NCBI RefSeq assembly: GCF_001424835.1
Contig: NZ_LMCQ01000001.1
Location: 23,606 to 87,605, forward strand
Direction of reading: 5' to 3'
Source of the DNA: Variovorax sp. Root318D1
Lineage (GTDB): Bacteria > Pseudomonadota > Gammaproteobacteria > Burkholderiales > Burkholderiaceae_C
Length of the DNA stretch: 64,000 nucleotides
In this document: piece by piece, positions 10,265-18,692 of the stretch
Position numbering within the stretch: position 1 is the stretch's first letter
Layout: each line of letters starts with the position of its first letter
The notes under the pieces: model-generated
Database searches by the model: none
Told to the model about the DNA's origin: nothing
What the model saw: only the letters and a program-made list of their open reading frames with translations
Program-made: the position numbers and the translations under genes

Positions 10265-11731
10265 ATGACAAGCTCCTTCTCCAATCTATCGCTGGCGGAA
10301 CCGCTGGCGCGCGCCGTAGCCGAAATGGGCTACGAGACCATGACTCCCATCCAGGAGCAGGCCATTCCGGTCGTGCTTTCGGGCCAGGACGTGATGGGGG
10401 CCGCGCAGACCGGCACCGGCAAGACCGCGGCTTTTTCGCTGCCCTTGCTGCAGCGCATGCTCAAGCACGAGAACTCGTCCACCTCGCCCGCGCGGCACCC
10501 GGTGCGTGCACTGGTGTTGCTGCCCACGCGCGAACTGGCCGACCAGGTGGCCCAGCAGGTCAAGCTGTACGCCAAGTACACCAACCTGCGCAGCACCGTG
10601 GTGTTCGGCGGCATCGACATGAAGCCGCAGACCCTCGAGCTCAAGAAAGGCGTCGAAGTGCTGGTGGCCACGCCGGGCCGGCTGCTCGACCACATCGAGG
10701 CCAAGAACGCCGTGCTCAACCAGGTGGAGTACGTGGTGCTCGACGAGGCCGACCGCATGCTGGACATCGGCTTCCTGCCCGACCTGCAGCGCATCCTGAG
10801 CTACCTGCCCAAGCAGCGCACAACGCTGTTGTTCTCGGCCACTTTCTCGCCCGAGATCAAGCGGCTGGCCGGCAGCTACTTGCAGAACCCCGTCACCATC
10901 GAGGTGGCGCGGCCGAACGAAACGGCGTCCACCGTCGAGCAGCACTTCTACAGCGTAAGCGACGACGACAAGCGCCGCGCGCTCAAGCAGATCGTCAAGC
11001 AGCGCGGCATCACGCAAGCCTTCGTGTTCGTCAACAGCAAGCTCGGTTGCGCGCGCCTCGCACGCTCGCTGGAGCGCGACGGCCTGCGCACCACCGCGCT
11101 GCATGGCGACAAGAGCCAGGACGAACGCCTGAAGGCGCTCGCCTCGTTCAAGGCCGGCGAAGTCGACCTTTTGGTGTGCACCGACGTCGCGGCCCGCGGC
11201 CTCGACATCAAGGACGTGCCGGCGGTGTTCAACTTCGACATTCCGTTCAACGCCGAAGACTACGTGCACCGCATCGGCCGCACCGGCCGTGCCGGCGCGT
11301 CGGGCCTGGCCGTGAGCTTTGCCAGCGGCGGCAACGATGCGCGCCTGGTGGCCGACATCGAGAAGCTGATCAAGAAGAAGATCGAGCTCGAACCCGTCGA
11401 GTTCGAGGAAGACAATCCGCGCGGCCGCATCAACGACGGCCGTCGCCATTGGCGCGAAGAAGGCGAAGCGGGCGACGCACGCGACGTGCTCGACCAGCCG
11501 CGCGAACGCAGCAGCATTGGCGCTGAAGCGCGCCGCGGCGGCGGACGCCCGCACCGCGCGCCGTCAGCACCGCGCGATCCGTTCTTCGACAAGCCCTACG
11601 AACCGGGCCAGGCCGACGCCACGCCCGCGTGGGAAGCCGCCGCCAAGGCCGCGCCGGCGCGCGGCATCTCGAGCAACATCAAGACCAAGCGCAAGGTTGC
11701 GGCGCTGTTCAAGAGCGCCGAGACCAACTGA
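10265..11731 (+). CDS. rhlE: DEAD-box ATP-dependent RNA helicase RhlE
   Basis: RNA helicase of 488 residues. All core motifs are present: Q motif MTPIQEQAIP, motif I AQTGTGKTAAF, Ib PGR, motif II DEAD in VVLDEADRMLDIGF, motif III FSATF, and motif VI HRIGRTGRAG. The C-terminal 110 residues are a basic, disordered RNA-binding tail (GRRHWREEGEAGD to NIKTKRKVAALFK), as in RhlE. It acts in cytosolic RNA remodelling and ribosome assembly or decay. It ends in a strong bidirectional terminator shared with the convergent rhodanese operon. Confidence 0.94.
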   Translation: MTSSFSNLSLAEPLARAVAEMGYETMTPIQEQAIPVVLSGQDVMGAAQTGTGKTAAFSLPLLQRMLKHENSSTSPARHPVRALVLLPTRELADQVAQQVKLYAKYTNLRSTVVFGGIDMKPQTLELKKGVEVLVATPGRLLDHIEAKNAVLNQVEYVVLDEADRMLDIGFLPDLQRILSYLPKQRTTLLFSATFSPEIKRLAGSYLQNPVTIEVARPNETASTVEQHFYSVSDDDKRRALKQIVKQRGITQAFVFVNSKLGCARLARSLERDGLRTTALHGDKSQDERLKALASFKAGEVDLLVCTDVAARGLDIKDVPAVFNFDIPFNAEDYVHRIGRTGRAGASGLAVSFASGGNDARLVADIEKLIKKKIELEPVEFEEDNPRGRINDGRRHWREEGEAGDARDVLDQPRERSSIGAEARRGGGRPHRAPSAPRDPFFDKPYEPGQADATPAWEAAAKAAPARGISSNIKTKRKVAALFKSAETN

Positions 11732-11742
11732 CGGAGCACCAG

Positions 11743-11762
11743 GGCCTCGCTTCGGCGAGGCC
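11743..11762 (+). terminator. GC hairpin after rhlE
   Basis: GGCCTCGC, TTCG tetraloop, GCGAGGCC: a very stable eight-bp UUCG-type hairpin 11 bases after the rhlE stop. It lacks a T tract and precedes a canonical terminator. Confidence 0.6.
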
Positions 11763-11769
11763 TCTGCCC

Positions 11770-11802
11770 AAAGAAAAAGCCGGCGATGCCGGCTTTTTCT
11801 TT
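11770..11802. terminator. Bidirectional terminator between rhlE and rhodanese gene
   Basis: A perfect 15-bp inverted repeat: AAAGAAAAAGCCGGC, GAT loop, GCCGGCTTTTTCTTT. The A-run and T-run on the two sides let it work in both directions for the convergent transcripts. Confidence 0.93.
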
Positions 11803-11825
11803 GAGCGAACCGCCGTGCGAAACGC

Positions 11826-13457
11826 TCAGATCACGCGGAAGTGATGCGTTCCGTCGCGCGCCAGTTGCGCCACCAGTCCGTATTCCCAATCCAGGTACGC
11901 CTGCATCGCCTCGGCGGGCGCGTCGGTGCCTTCGTAGGGGCGGCGATAACGGTCGGTGCGCTGCGTCGCGAGCTGCGTCTCACCGGATTCGCCTTCGAAG
12001 CCCGCCGCGAACCAGGCCGCGTTGCCGCCCGCCAGCACCAGCACTTCCACATCGCGTTGGCCCTTTGCGTCGAGCCGTTGGCGCAGGTCGGCCGCGGCAT
12101 AGCGCGCGAGCAGGCTGCTGCCGCAGGTCAGCACGTAGCGCTGCGCCGGCGGAATGGCCGTGCCGATGGCCTCTGCCAACTGTGCGCGAATGGCATACCA
12201 GGCGCCGGGAATGTGCCGCTTCACATAGTCGGCGCTGGTGGTCACGTCGATCACGGCCGTTGCTGCCGGCTGCTTCAGCAAGGCCGCGAGGTCATTGGGC
12301 GAGATCTCGCGAATGGCCACCGCGGCCAGTGGATAGGCGGGCGGCGGCGCCCCTTTTTCCGTGAAGGCCGAAGCGCCTGGCACTGCGTCCGGCACATAGA
12401 CTTCCCACCCCATCTGCGCGAGCCACGACGCACTCATCGAAGCACGCACGCCATCGTCGTCAGCCAACACGATGCGCGCGCCGCGCACCGGCACCTGGTG
12501 GTCGGTTTCCTGCACCAGCTGGCCGCCCGGCGCGCTTGCGAAGCCGGGCAGGTGGCCTGCGTCGTATTCCTCTGACGTTCGCACGTCGAAGCGGTACAGC
12601 GTGCGCCCGGGTGCTTCGAGCGCATTCAATGCATCGAGCGCGATGCGGCGCACGCCAGCTTTGTCCGCCACACGCCGCGCATCGGCCTGTGCCTGCGCGC
12701 GATGCGCATCGGACACCGCGGCCGGTGCCTTGCGGTCTGCGCCATGGTCGAGCACCTGTCCCGCGAGCTTCCAGCCGATGGTGCCGTTGCGCAGCGCCGC
12801 CACCGGATTCGGAATGCCCGCATTCACCAGCGATTGCGTGCCGATGATGCTGCGCGTGCGGCCTGCGCAATTGACGATCACCTGCGTGGCGGGATCGGGC
12901 GCCAGCTCTCGCACGCGCAGCACCAGTTCCGCGCCGGGTACGCTGGTGGCCGATGGAATGCTCATCGTCCGGTATTCGTCGAAGCGCCGTGCGTCCAGCA
13001 CCACCACGTTGGCCTTGCCATCGATCAGCGCCTTCACCTCGGGTGCGGAGAGCGACGGCGTGTGGCGCTCGTGCTCGACCAGTTCGCCGAAGGACTTGCT
13101 CGGCACGTTGACGTCGCGGAACAACTCGCCGCCGGCCGCGCGCCAGCCTTCGAGGCCGCCTTCGAGCAGGTGCAGGTTCGTGTAGCCCAGCGAGGCCAGC
13201 GTGCGCGCGGCCAGCGGCGCCAGGTCGGTGCCGTCATTCGCGCCGTACAGCACGATGAAGGTGTCCAGCCGCGGTATGCGCCGCCAGGCTTCGATCTCGA
13301 TGCGCGAGAGCGGCAGGTTCGCGGCCCACAGCGGATGCTCCTGCGCGAAGGGGTCTTCCTCGCGCACGTCGAGCAGCGCGGTTTCTTCGCGCGCGAGCAG
13401 GCGCGCGCGCACCGCGGCAAATGGCACAAGGGAAAAGGCGGAGGCAGAGGTCGTCAT
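11826..13457 (-). CDS. Four-domain rhodanese sulfurtransferase
   Basis: Protein of 543 residues built from four rhodanese-like domains. Domain 2 (about residues 130-235) has the active-site loop CAGRTRS and domain 4 (about 430-530) has CGSSLLAR. Domains 1 and 3 have lost the cysteine (YGANDG and ADDDGVRA), suggesting structural or binding roles. Rhodaneses move sulfane sulfur to thiophilic acceptors. The start at MTTSASAFSLVPF overlaps the cysteine dioxygenase stop by ATGA; the open frame extends further upstream but overlaps that gene. Coupling to cysteine dioxygenase suggests it handles sulfur released from cysteine or sulfonates. Confidence 0.88.
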   Translation of the reverse strand: MTTSASAFSLVPFAAVRARLLAREETALLDVREEDPFAQEHPLWAANLPLSRIEIEAWRRIPRLDTFIVLYGANDGTDLAPLAARTLASLGYTNLHLLEGGLEGWRAAGGELFRDVNVPSKSFGELVEHERHTPSLSAPEVKALIDGKANVVVLDARRFDEYRTMSIPSATSVPGAELVLRVRELAPDPATQVIVNCAGRTRSIIGTQSLVNAGIPNPVAALRNGTIGWKLAGQVLDHGADRKAPAAVSDAHRAQAQADARRVADKAGVRRIALDALNALEAPGRTLYRFDVRTSEEYDAGHLPGFASAPGGQLVQETDHQVPVRGARIVLADDDGVRASMSASWLAQMGWEVYVPDAVPGASAFTEKGAPPPAYPLAAVAIREISPNDLAALLKQPAATAVIDVTTSADYVKRHIPGAWYAIRAQLAEAIGTAIPPAQRYVLTCGSSLLARYAAADLRQRLDAKGQRDVEVLVLAGGNAAWFAAGFEGESGETQLATQRTDRYRRPYEGTDAPAEAMQAYLDWEYGLVAQLARDGTHHFRVI

Positions 13458-14071
13458 GCGGAGGTCGTCGATTTGAGTTCGGCGGAGCGGTCCCACAGGT
13501 TGGGAAGAAGCGTGTTGGAGTAGCCCGAGACAAAGGGCTTGCGTCCGCCCTCGGCCGGGTAAGTATGCCGCCGCACAGCGCCGATGTTGGCACCGTACAC
13601 GTGGATGCTGATCGACACGCGGTCCGCGTGTGCGTTGTGCACGCGGTGCAGGTCGCCCAAGGTCGGCGACACAGCCTCCACCTCGCCGGCGTCGAGCCGC
13701 ACCGCTGCACCTTGCGGCCGTGCCCGGCCATCGGGGTCGAGGGCGTAGCCCTGGCTGTATTCGGCGCCGCGCAGCATGCCGATCAGCCCCCACACCGTGT
13801 GGTCATGCACCGGCGTCGCTTGCCCCGGTCCCCAGACAAAGCTCACGACCGAGAAGCGCTCGGTGCTGTCGGCGTGCAGCAGAAACTGCTGGTAGCGCGT
13901 CGTTTCAGGTTGGGCAAAGGCGTCGGGCAGCCAGTCGTCCCGCGCGACCAGCGTGCGAAGCAGTGCGCCGCCTTCGGAAAGAATGCGCGGCTCGTCCGGG
14001 CCGCCGTCGAGCAGGCGGCTGAACGCGCCCACGAACTCGCGCAGCGGCGCGATGCCAGGAACTGCGCTCAC
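13454..14071 (-). CDS. Cysteine dioxygenase (cupin)
   Basis: Type I cysteine dioxygenase-like cupin of 205 residues, which oxidises cysteine to cysteine sulfinate with a 3-His non-haem iron. The metal motif PVHDHTVWG lies at about residues 85-95 and the second cupin motif, GDLHRVHN, supplies the third histidine. RYQQFLLHAD and SIHVYGANIG match bacterial CDO proteins. I chose a GTG start that overlaps the upstream stop (GTGA). The frame stays open far upstream with no better start, and GTGA and ATGA junctions on both sides indicate translational coupling. A related thiol dioxygenase (e.g. 3-mercaptopropionate) is possible. Confidence 0.88.
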   Translation of the reverse strand: MSAVPGIAPLREFVGAFSRLLDGGPDEPRILSEGGALLRTLVARDDWLPDAFAQPETTRYQQFLLHADSTERFSVVSFVWGPGQATPVHDHTVWGLIGMLRGAEYSQGYALDPDGRARPQGAAVRLDAGEVEAVSPTLGDLHRVHNAHADRVSISIHVYGANIGAVRRHTYPAEGGRKPFVSGYSNTLLPNLWDRSAELKSTTSA

Positions 14072-15057
14072 GCCGGACGTTTCCAGACCTGTGCGTCGGT
14101 GATGGCGCGCACGTCCACACGCACCGGCAGAATGCCGTCGCGCGCCGAGCGGTCGGCCACCGCCTGCAAGGCGACGATGTCGGCTTCGGACACCGGACGG
14201 CCGGTGACCGAGGCACGCGCGGTGATGATCCGGGCCGATTCGATCGGCAGGCGCGTGAGCTGGCTGTAGGCCTGCGCATACGCCTCGGAATTGGCCAGCG
14301 CCCATTCGCCGGCACGCGCGAGCCGTTCGAGAAACTGCACGATGGCTGCGCGCTTGGCTGGGTCGGCCAACGAGGGCTCGCTCGCGGTGATGAAACCCAG
14401 CGCCGTGTTGATGCCGCGCCCGTCGCGCAGGATGCGCCCGCCCTGCTGCAGCGCGATGGTGTAGTAGGGATCGAAGACGGCCCAGGCATCGATCTGCTTC
14501 GAAGCGAAGGCCGCGGCCGCATCGGTCGGCAGAACGAACTTCACCGTGACCTCGTCGCGCCGCACGCCGGCTTCTTCGAGAGCGCCATACAGCTGGTACT
14601 GCGAGATGCTGCCGCGCGCGGACGACACGATCACCGTCTTGCCGCGCAGGTCGGCCACCTTCTGCAATGGCGAATCGGGCTGCACCACGATGCCGAGCGC
14701 ATCGGCCTTGCCCACGCGCGTGGCGACGATCTTCAGCGGCGTGCGGCCGACGGCGGCGGCCAGCACCGGCAGGTCGCCAGCCACCGCCGTGTCGACCGCC
14801 GCGCTGCGCTGCGCTTCGAACAGCGGTGCCGCACCCTGGAAATTGGCCCAGCGATAGGCGAAAGGCGCGCCCTCGAGCGCCTTCGAGGCTTCGAACAGCG
14901 CGCGCAGGCCGCCGGCCTGGTCGCCGAGCACCAGCGTCGTCTGCGGCTGCGCCCATGCGCGCAGCGCGCCGGCGGCCGTGAGCGAGAGGGCAGCACCCTG
15001 CTTGAGCCAGCTGCGGCGCGAGGCCTTGGAGGCCTTGGAGATGAGCAGGTCGGTCAT
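14068..15057 (-). CDS. Sulfonate-type ABC substrate-binding protein, Tat-exported
   Basis: SsuA/NMT1-like periplasmic binding protein of 329 residues. The N-terminus carries a twin-arginine motif (SRRSWLKQGA) and an A-rich hydrophobic core ending in RAWA. The mature part shows the aliphatic-sulfonate pattern LVLGDQAGGLRALFEASKAL, DTAVAGDLPVLAAAVGR and IDAWAVFDPYYTIA. It is predicted to bind a sulfonate, sulfate ester or taurine-like compound. The start overlaps the acyl-CoA dehydrogenase-like stop by ATGA. No permease is adjacent on this strand, so it probably docks on the transporter encoded about 6 kb to the right. Confidence 0.88.
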   Translation of the reverse strand: MTDLLISKASKASRRSWLKQGAALSLTAAGALRAWAQPQTTLVLGDQAGGLRALFEASKALEGAPFAYRWANFQGAAPLFEAQRSAAVDTAVAGDLPVLAAAVGRTPLKIVATRVGKADALGIVVQPDSPLQKVADLRGKTVIVSSARGSISQYQLYGALEEAGVRRDEVTVKFVLPTDAAAAFASKQIDAWAVFDPYYTIALQQGGRILRDGRGINTALGFITASEPSLADPAKRAAIVQFLERLARAGEWALANSEAYAQAYSQLTRLPIESARIITARASVTGRPVSEADIVALQAVADRSARDGILPVRVDVRAITDAQVWKRPA

Positions 15058-16289
15058 GCGGTGACTCCTGTTGAGGGCTGCAATGCACGCGCGCCCGCTG
15101 CGACCAGGATCGCGTCGTTCTGAGGCGTGTGGATGCGGCTGCACAACACGTCGCGGTAGTGCCGCTCCAGCGGGTTCTGCCGCGTGAGGCCGTGGTTGCC
15201 GCTCAGCTGGAGCGCAAGTTCGACTGCGCGGATCGCGTTGTTCGTCACCGTGTACTTGAGCAGACCGCTTTCGGTGGCCGGCTGCGCGCGACCCTCATCC
15301 ACGGCGCGGGTGGCATCGTCGAGCAGCACGCGGTTGGTGCGCAGCAGCGCGGCGATTTCTCCGACGTGCTCCTGCACGCGCGGCAAGCTCGCGAGCGGTG
15401 CACCCAGGCTCCCGGGCGCGCGCTGGTTCAAGAAGCTCACGAGCCAGTCGCGCGCCGCCTGCGCCACCGCGTCGTAGAGGCTTGCGAGCAGCACCGTCAT
15501 CCAGGCCTGCTGCGTGGCATGGGCGTCGATGTCGGTCTGGCTGCCGGCGTCGGGAGCCCAGTCGCCAGGGGCGCGCAGGTCGACCGCATGGTCGAGCTCG
15601 ATTGCCACGTTCTCGAACACCACCTCGTGGCTGCCCGAAGCGCGCAGGCCCAAGTGGTCCCAGCTTGCGATCACGCGCACGCCGGGTGCATCGCGCGGCA
15701 CCAGGAACACGCCGGTGCGCGGCGCGGGTTCGTCCGTGCGGCCCCACACGGCGAGCCACGAGAGACCCTCAATGCCGGTCGTATAGAGCTTGTGGCCGTC
15801 GATCTTCCAGCCGCTGCCTTCGCGGCGAGCGACTGTCGCGGGCAGCCCGCCGCGCGCCGGCGAGCCGAGCGCGGGCTCCACGCGCAGCGCATTGATGAGG
15901 CCCCCGCGATCCACCGCGTCTCGCAGCACGCGTTCGCGCAGGTGCGGCGGCCAGCGGCTGTCGCTGCGCGCAATGGCGTGGTGCTGCAGGTAGGTCATCG
16001 TCAGGATCAGCGCGGTGGCCGGCTCGCCGCGCGCCACGGCCGCGACCACGCGCCGCGCCGTCGCCAGCGAGGCGCCCCCGCCGCCGTACGTCGCGGGCGT
16101 CACCAGGCCGATGAGGCCGTGCGACTGCAGCACCTCGAAGTTCGGGCGCGGAAAGGCGCCGCTGCGGTCGTGATCGGCTGCGGTGGAGGCGAACTGCGAC
16201 GACAGCCGCGCCAGCACGGCGGCATCGACGGTGGCAGGGGCGGGATCTTCATTCGTGGCCGGCGGGCGGCGCAAGGGGAGTGCACTCAT
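15054..16289 (-). CDS. SfnB-like acyl-CoA dehydrogenase-family flavoprotein
   Basis: Flavin-dependent protein of 411 residues in the acyl-CoA dehydrogenase/desulfurisation family (SfnB, DszC-like). Family landmarks are FEVLQSHGLIGLVTPATYGGGG, GWKIDGHKLYTTGIEGLSW and SWDHLGLRASGSHEVVFENV, and near the C-terminus ALQLSGNHGLTRQNPLERHYRDV. The last segment resembles the end of monooxygenase-type members rather than catalytic-Glu dehydrogenases. Such genes are induced on sulfur starvation and sit in organosulfur clusters. Start MSALPLRRPP leaves a short leader; a longer open frame overlaps the divergent gene. It is first of a four-gene coupled operon ending with the rhodanese. Confidence 0.85.
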   Translation of the reverse strand: MSALPLRRPPATNEDPAPATVDAAVLARLSSQFASTAADHDRSGAFPRPNFEVLQSHGLIGLVTPATYGGGGASLATARRVVAAVARGEPATALILTMTYLQHHAIARSDSRWPPHLRERVLRDAVDRGGLINALRVEPALGSPARGGLPATVARREGSGWKIDGHKLYTTGIEGLSWLAVWGRTDEPAPRTGVFLVPRDAPGVRVIASWDHLGLRASGSHEVVFENVAIELDHAVDLRAPGDWAPDAGSQTDIDAHATQQAWMTVLLASLYDAVAQAARDWLVSFLNQRAPGSLGAPLASLPRVQEHVGEIAALLRTNRVLLDDATRAVDEGRAQPATESGLLKYTVTNNAIRAVELALQLSGNHGLTRQNPLERHYRDVLCSRIHTPQNDAILVAAGARALQPSTGVTA

Positions 16290-16398
16290 GGTCCGGCACG
16301 TTAGCGGCGACTTGCCGCGACAAAAACGACGCATCCCGCATATGCAAACTCGTTTTTCTGCGTTCGCTTTCAGCGCCGGCCTCAGTACCGTCCGGGCC

Positions 16399-17400
16399 AT
16401 GAAATCTGATTTGTTGATGGACCGGCGACGTCTGCTCCAGGCCGCCGCAGCGTGGAGTGCGATGGTCGCCGCGGGTGGAACGCAGGCTGCAACGCCGGCA
16501 CGCGACCTTTCCGGCGTGACCCTGCGCGTGGGCACCTACAAGGGGCTCTGGCGGCCGCTGCTGCAGGCTTCCGGCCAGGCCGACACGCCCTACAAGATCG
16601 ACTGGCGCGAGCTGAACAACGGCGTGCTGCACATCGAGGCCATCAACGGCGACGCGCTCGACCTGGGCTCGGGTAGCGAGATTCCGCCGGTGTTTGCGGC
16701 GCGCCAGAGGTCGAGCGTGAAGCTGGTGGCCGTGACGCACGAAGACCTGAACAACCAGGCCACGCTGGCGCGCAAGGATTCGCCGATCCGCAGCATTGCC
16801 GACTTCAAGGGCAAGCGCGTGGGCTATGTGCGCGCCACCACCTCGCACTATTACCTGGCCAAGCAGTTGGCAGAAGCCGGGCTCTCGTTCAGCGACATCC
16901 AGGCCGTGAGCCTCACACCGTCGGACGGCTTGTCGGCCTTTGCGCGCGGCGACCTCGATGCCTGGGCCATCTATGGCTACAACGGCCAGCTTGCGCGCAC
17001 GCAATACGGCGCGCGCACCATCAAGACCGGCGTGGGCTATCTCTCGGGCAACTTCCCCATCTACGCGAATCCGCGCGCGCTGGACGATGCGTTGCGCCGC
17101 GCGGCATTGAGCGATCTGCTGCAGCGCCTGCAGCGCTCGTTCGCATGGATCAACGGCAACTTCCTGGCCTATGCGCGCGCGCAGTCGGCCGAGACGCGCG
17201 TGCCGGTCGGCGACCTGGTCGAGCTCTTCAACGGCCGCAGCGGCGACTACAGCCTGGGCCCCGTCACCGACGCCGTGGTGCGCAGCCACCAGGAGGTGGC
17301 CGACACCTTTTTGAAGATCGGCGTGCTCGACGGCCCGGCCGACGTCAAGCCCTTGTGGGACCGCAGCTTCGAAAGCGTACTGCGCCTGCCCGCCGCCTGA
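16399..17400 (+). CDS. Sulfonate-type ABC substrate-binding protein, Tat-exported
   Basis: Second SsuA-like binding protein (333 residues). The signal has a twin-arginine core (DRRRLLQAAAAWSAMVAAGG). Mature motifs include LRVGTYKGLWRPLLQASGQ, LDLGSGSEIPPVFAARQ and LVAVTHEDLNNQATLARKDSPI, typical of sulfonate/sulfate-ester binding proteins. ATG at MKSDLLMDRRR is used; a second ATG six codons on would place the RR closer to the terminus. It diverges from the SfnB-like operon across a 109-bp gap, and the SsuD-like monooxygenase follows by 38 bp. Confidence 0.86.
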   Translation: MKSDLLMDRRRLLQAAAAWSAMVAAGGTQAATPARDLSGVTLRVGTYKGLWRPLLQASGQADTPYKIDWRELNNGVLHIEAINGDALDLGSGSEIPPVFAARQRSSVKLVAVTHEDLNNQATLARKDSPIRSIADFKGKRVGYVRATTSHYYLAKQLAEAGLSFSDIQAVSLTPSDGLSAFARGDLDAWAIYGYNGQLARTQYGARTIKTGVGYLSGNFPIYANPRALDDALRRAALSDLLQRLQRSFAWINGNFLAYARAQSAETRVPVGDLVELFNGRSGDYSLGPVTDAVVRSHQEVADTFLKIGVLDGPADVKPLWDRSFESVLRLPAA

Positions 17401-17438
17401 ACAACCCCGCATTCAATCCTGAAAAACACGAGGACACC

Positions 17439-18548
17439 ATGAGCCAGAACGACGTTGAATTCATCGGCATGATCCAGGGCCAGAAGGTCTCGGAGATCCA
17501 CGCCGCCAAAGGCCCGGCCATCGATCGCGACTATGTGCGCGCCTTTGCCCAGGCGCACGAGAACGCGGGCTTCGACCGCGTGCTGGTGCCGCACCATTCC
17601 ACCAGCCCCGATGCCACGCTGACGGTGGCCTACGCGGCCTCGGTCACCGACCGCATCCACTTCATGCTCGCGCACCGCCCCGGCTTCGTGGCACCCACGC
17701 TCGCGGCGCGGCAGTTTGCCTCGCTCGACCAGTTCAGCGGCGGCCGGCTCGGCGTGCACTACATCTCGGGCGGCTCCGACGAGGAGCAGCGGCGCGACGG
17801 CGACTGGCTCGATCATGACCAGCGCTATGCCCGCACCGATGAGTACCTGGAGGTGCTGCACAAGGTGTGGACCGGCGAGAAGCCCTTCGACCACGAAGGC
17901 GCGCACTACCGCTTCCAGAATGCGTTTTCGGAAGTGAAGCCGGTGCAGACGCGCAACGGCAAGCCGCATGTGCCGGTGTATTTTGGCGGTGCGTCGGAGG
18001 CCGCGATTCCCGTGGCCGGCAAGTACGCCGACGTGTATGCGCTATGGGGCGAATCGCTCGACCAGGCGCGCGAACTCACGACCCGCGTGCGCGCCGAAGC
18101 TGCGAAGCATGGCCGCAGCGTGCGCTTCTCGGTGTCTTTCCGCCCGATCCTCGCGGAGACCGAAGACGCCGCATGGGCGCGCGCCGACAGCATCCTGGCC
18201 GAGACGAAGCGCCTGCGCGTGGTGCAAGGCTACAACCGCGGCGGCCCGCAGCAGAGCGAAGGCGCGAAGCGCCTGCTGGCCGCAGCCGGGAAGGGCACGC
18301 GGCTCGACAAGCGGCTGTGGACCGCGGTTGCGCAGGAAATCGGCGGCCGCTCCAACAGCACCGCACTCGTCGGCACGCCCGAGCAGGTGGCCGATGCGCT
18401 GCTCGATTACTACGACCTGGGCGTGACCACCTTCCTGATCCGCGGCTTCGATCCGCTGGAGGATGCGACGGACTATGGGCGCGAGCTGATTCCGCGTACG
18501 CGCGAGCTGGTGGCGCAGCGCGCGGCCTCGGTTCGCAAGGCGGCATGA
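17439..18548 (+). CDS. SsuD-like FMNH2-dependent sulfonate monooxygenase
   Basis: LLM-class flavin-dependent monooxygenase of 369 residues, near SsuD length (about 380). It contains the SsuD pattern HRPGFVAPTLAARQFASLDQFSGGRLG, the phosphate-binding SGGSDEEQRRDGDWLDHDQRY, and VPVYFGGASEAAIPVAGKYADVYALWGE. Such enzymes cleave C-S bonds of alkanesulfonates (or dimethylsulfone in SfnG), releasing sulfite. Start MSQNDVEF follows GAGGACACC. It lies directly after an SBP gene and before a REP-like palindrome pair. No matching flavin reductase was seen in the window, so reduced FMN must come from elsewhere. Confidence 0.88.
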   Translation: MSQNDVEFIGMIQGQKVSEIHAAKGPAIDRDYVRAFAQAHENAGFDRVLVPHHSTSPDATLTVAYAASVTDRIHFMLAHRPGFVAPTLAARQFASLDQFSGGRLGVHYISGGSDEEQRRDGDWLDHDQRYARTDEYLEVLHKVWTGEKPFDHEGAHYRFQNAFSEVKPVQTRNGKPHVPVYFGGASEAAIPVAGKYADVYALWGESLDQARELTTRVRAEAAKHGRSVRFSVSFRPILAETEDAAWARADSILAETKRLRVVQGYNRGGPQQSEGAKRLLAAAGKGTRLDKRLWTAVAQEIGGRSNSTALVGTPEQVADALLDYYDLGVTTFLIRGFDPLEDATDYGRELIPRTRELVAQRAASVRKAA

Positions 18549-18554
18549 CTTGAC

Positions 18555-18668
18555 TTTCTCCATCCCCCTCTGGGGGTGGGCAGGGGTGAGGGCAAGCGGC
18601 GTTCAACACGCCGCAGCCTTGCAAGCGCCACTTGCCCCATCCCAACCTTCCCTCAGAGGGGGAAGGAG
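18555..18668. repeat. Inverted pair of REP-like GC palindromes
   Basis: A left arm around 18558-18596 (CCCCCTCTGGGGGTGGGC and following) is matched in inverted order by a right arm at 18631-18668 (TTCCCTCAGAGGGGGAAGG). The ends CAAG and CTTG mark the inside edges. It resembles a bacterial interspersed mosaic element and fills most of the gap between monooxygenase and aldolase. Confidence 0.7.
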
Positions 18669-18692
18669 CAATACCAAATACGAGGAATCTTC

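Noticed and set aside
16290..16398. Possible sigma-54 promoter (GGCAC...TTGC) before the SfnB/SBP pair
   Set aside because: Spacing is 12 bases between the elements rather than the required 5, so it does not fit.
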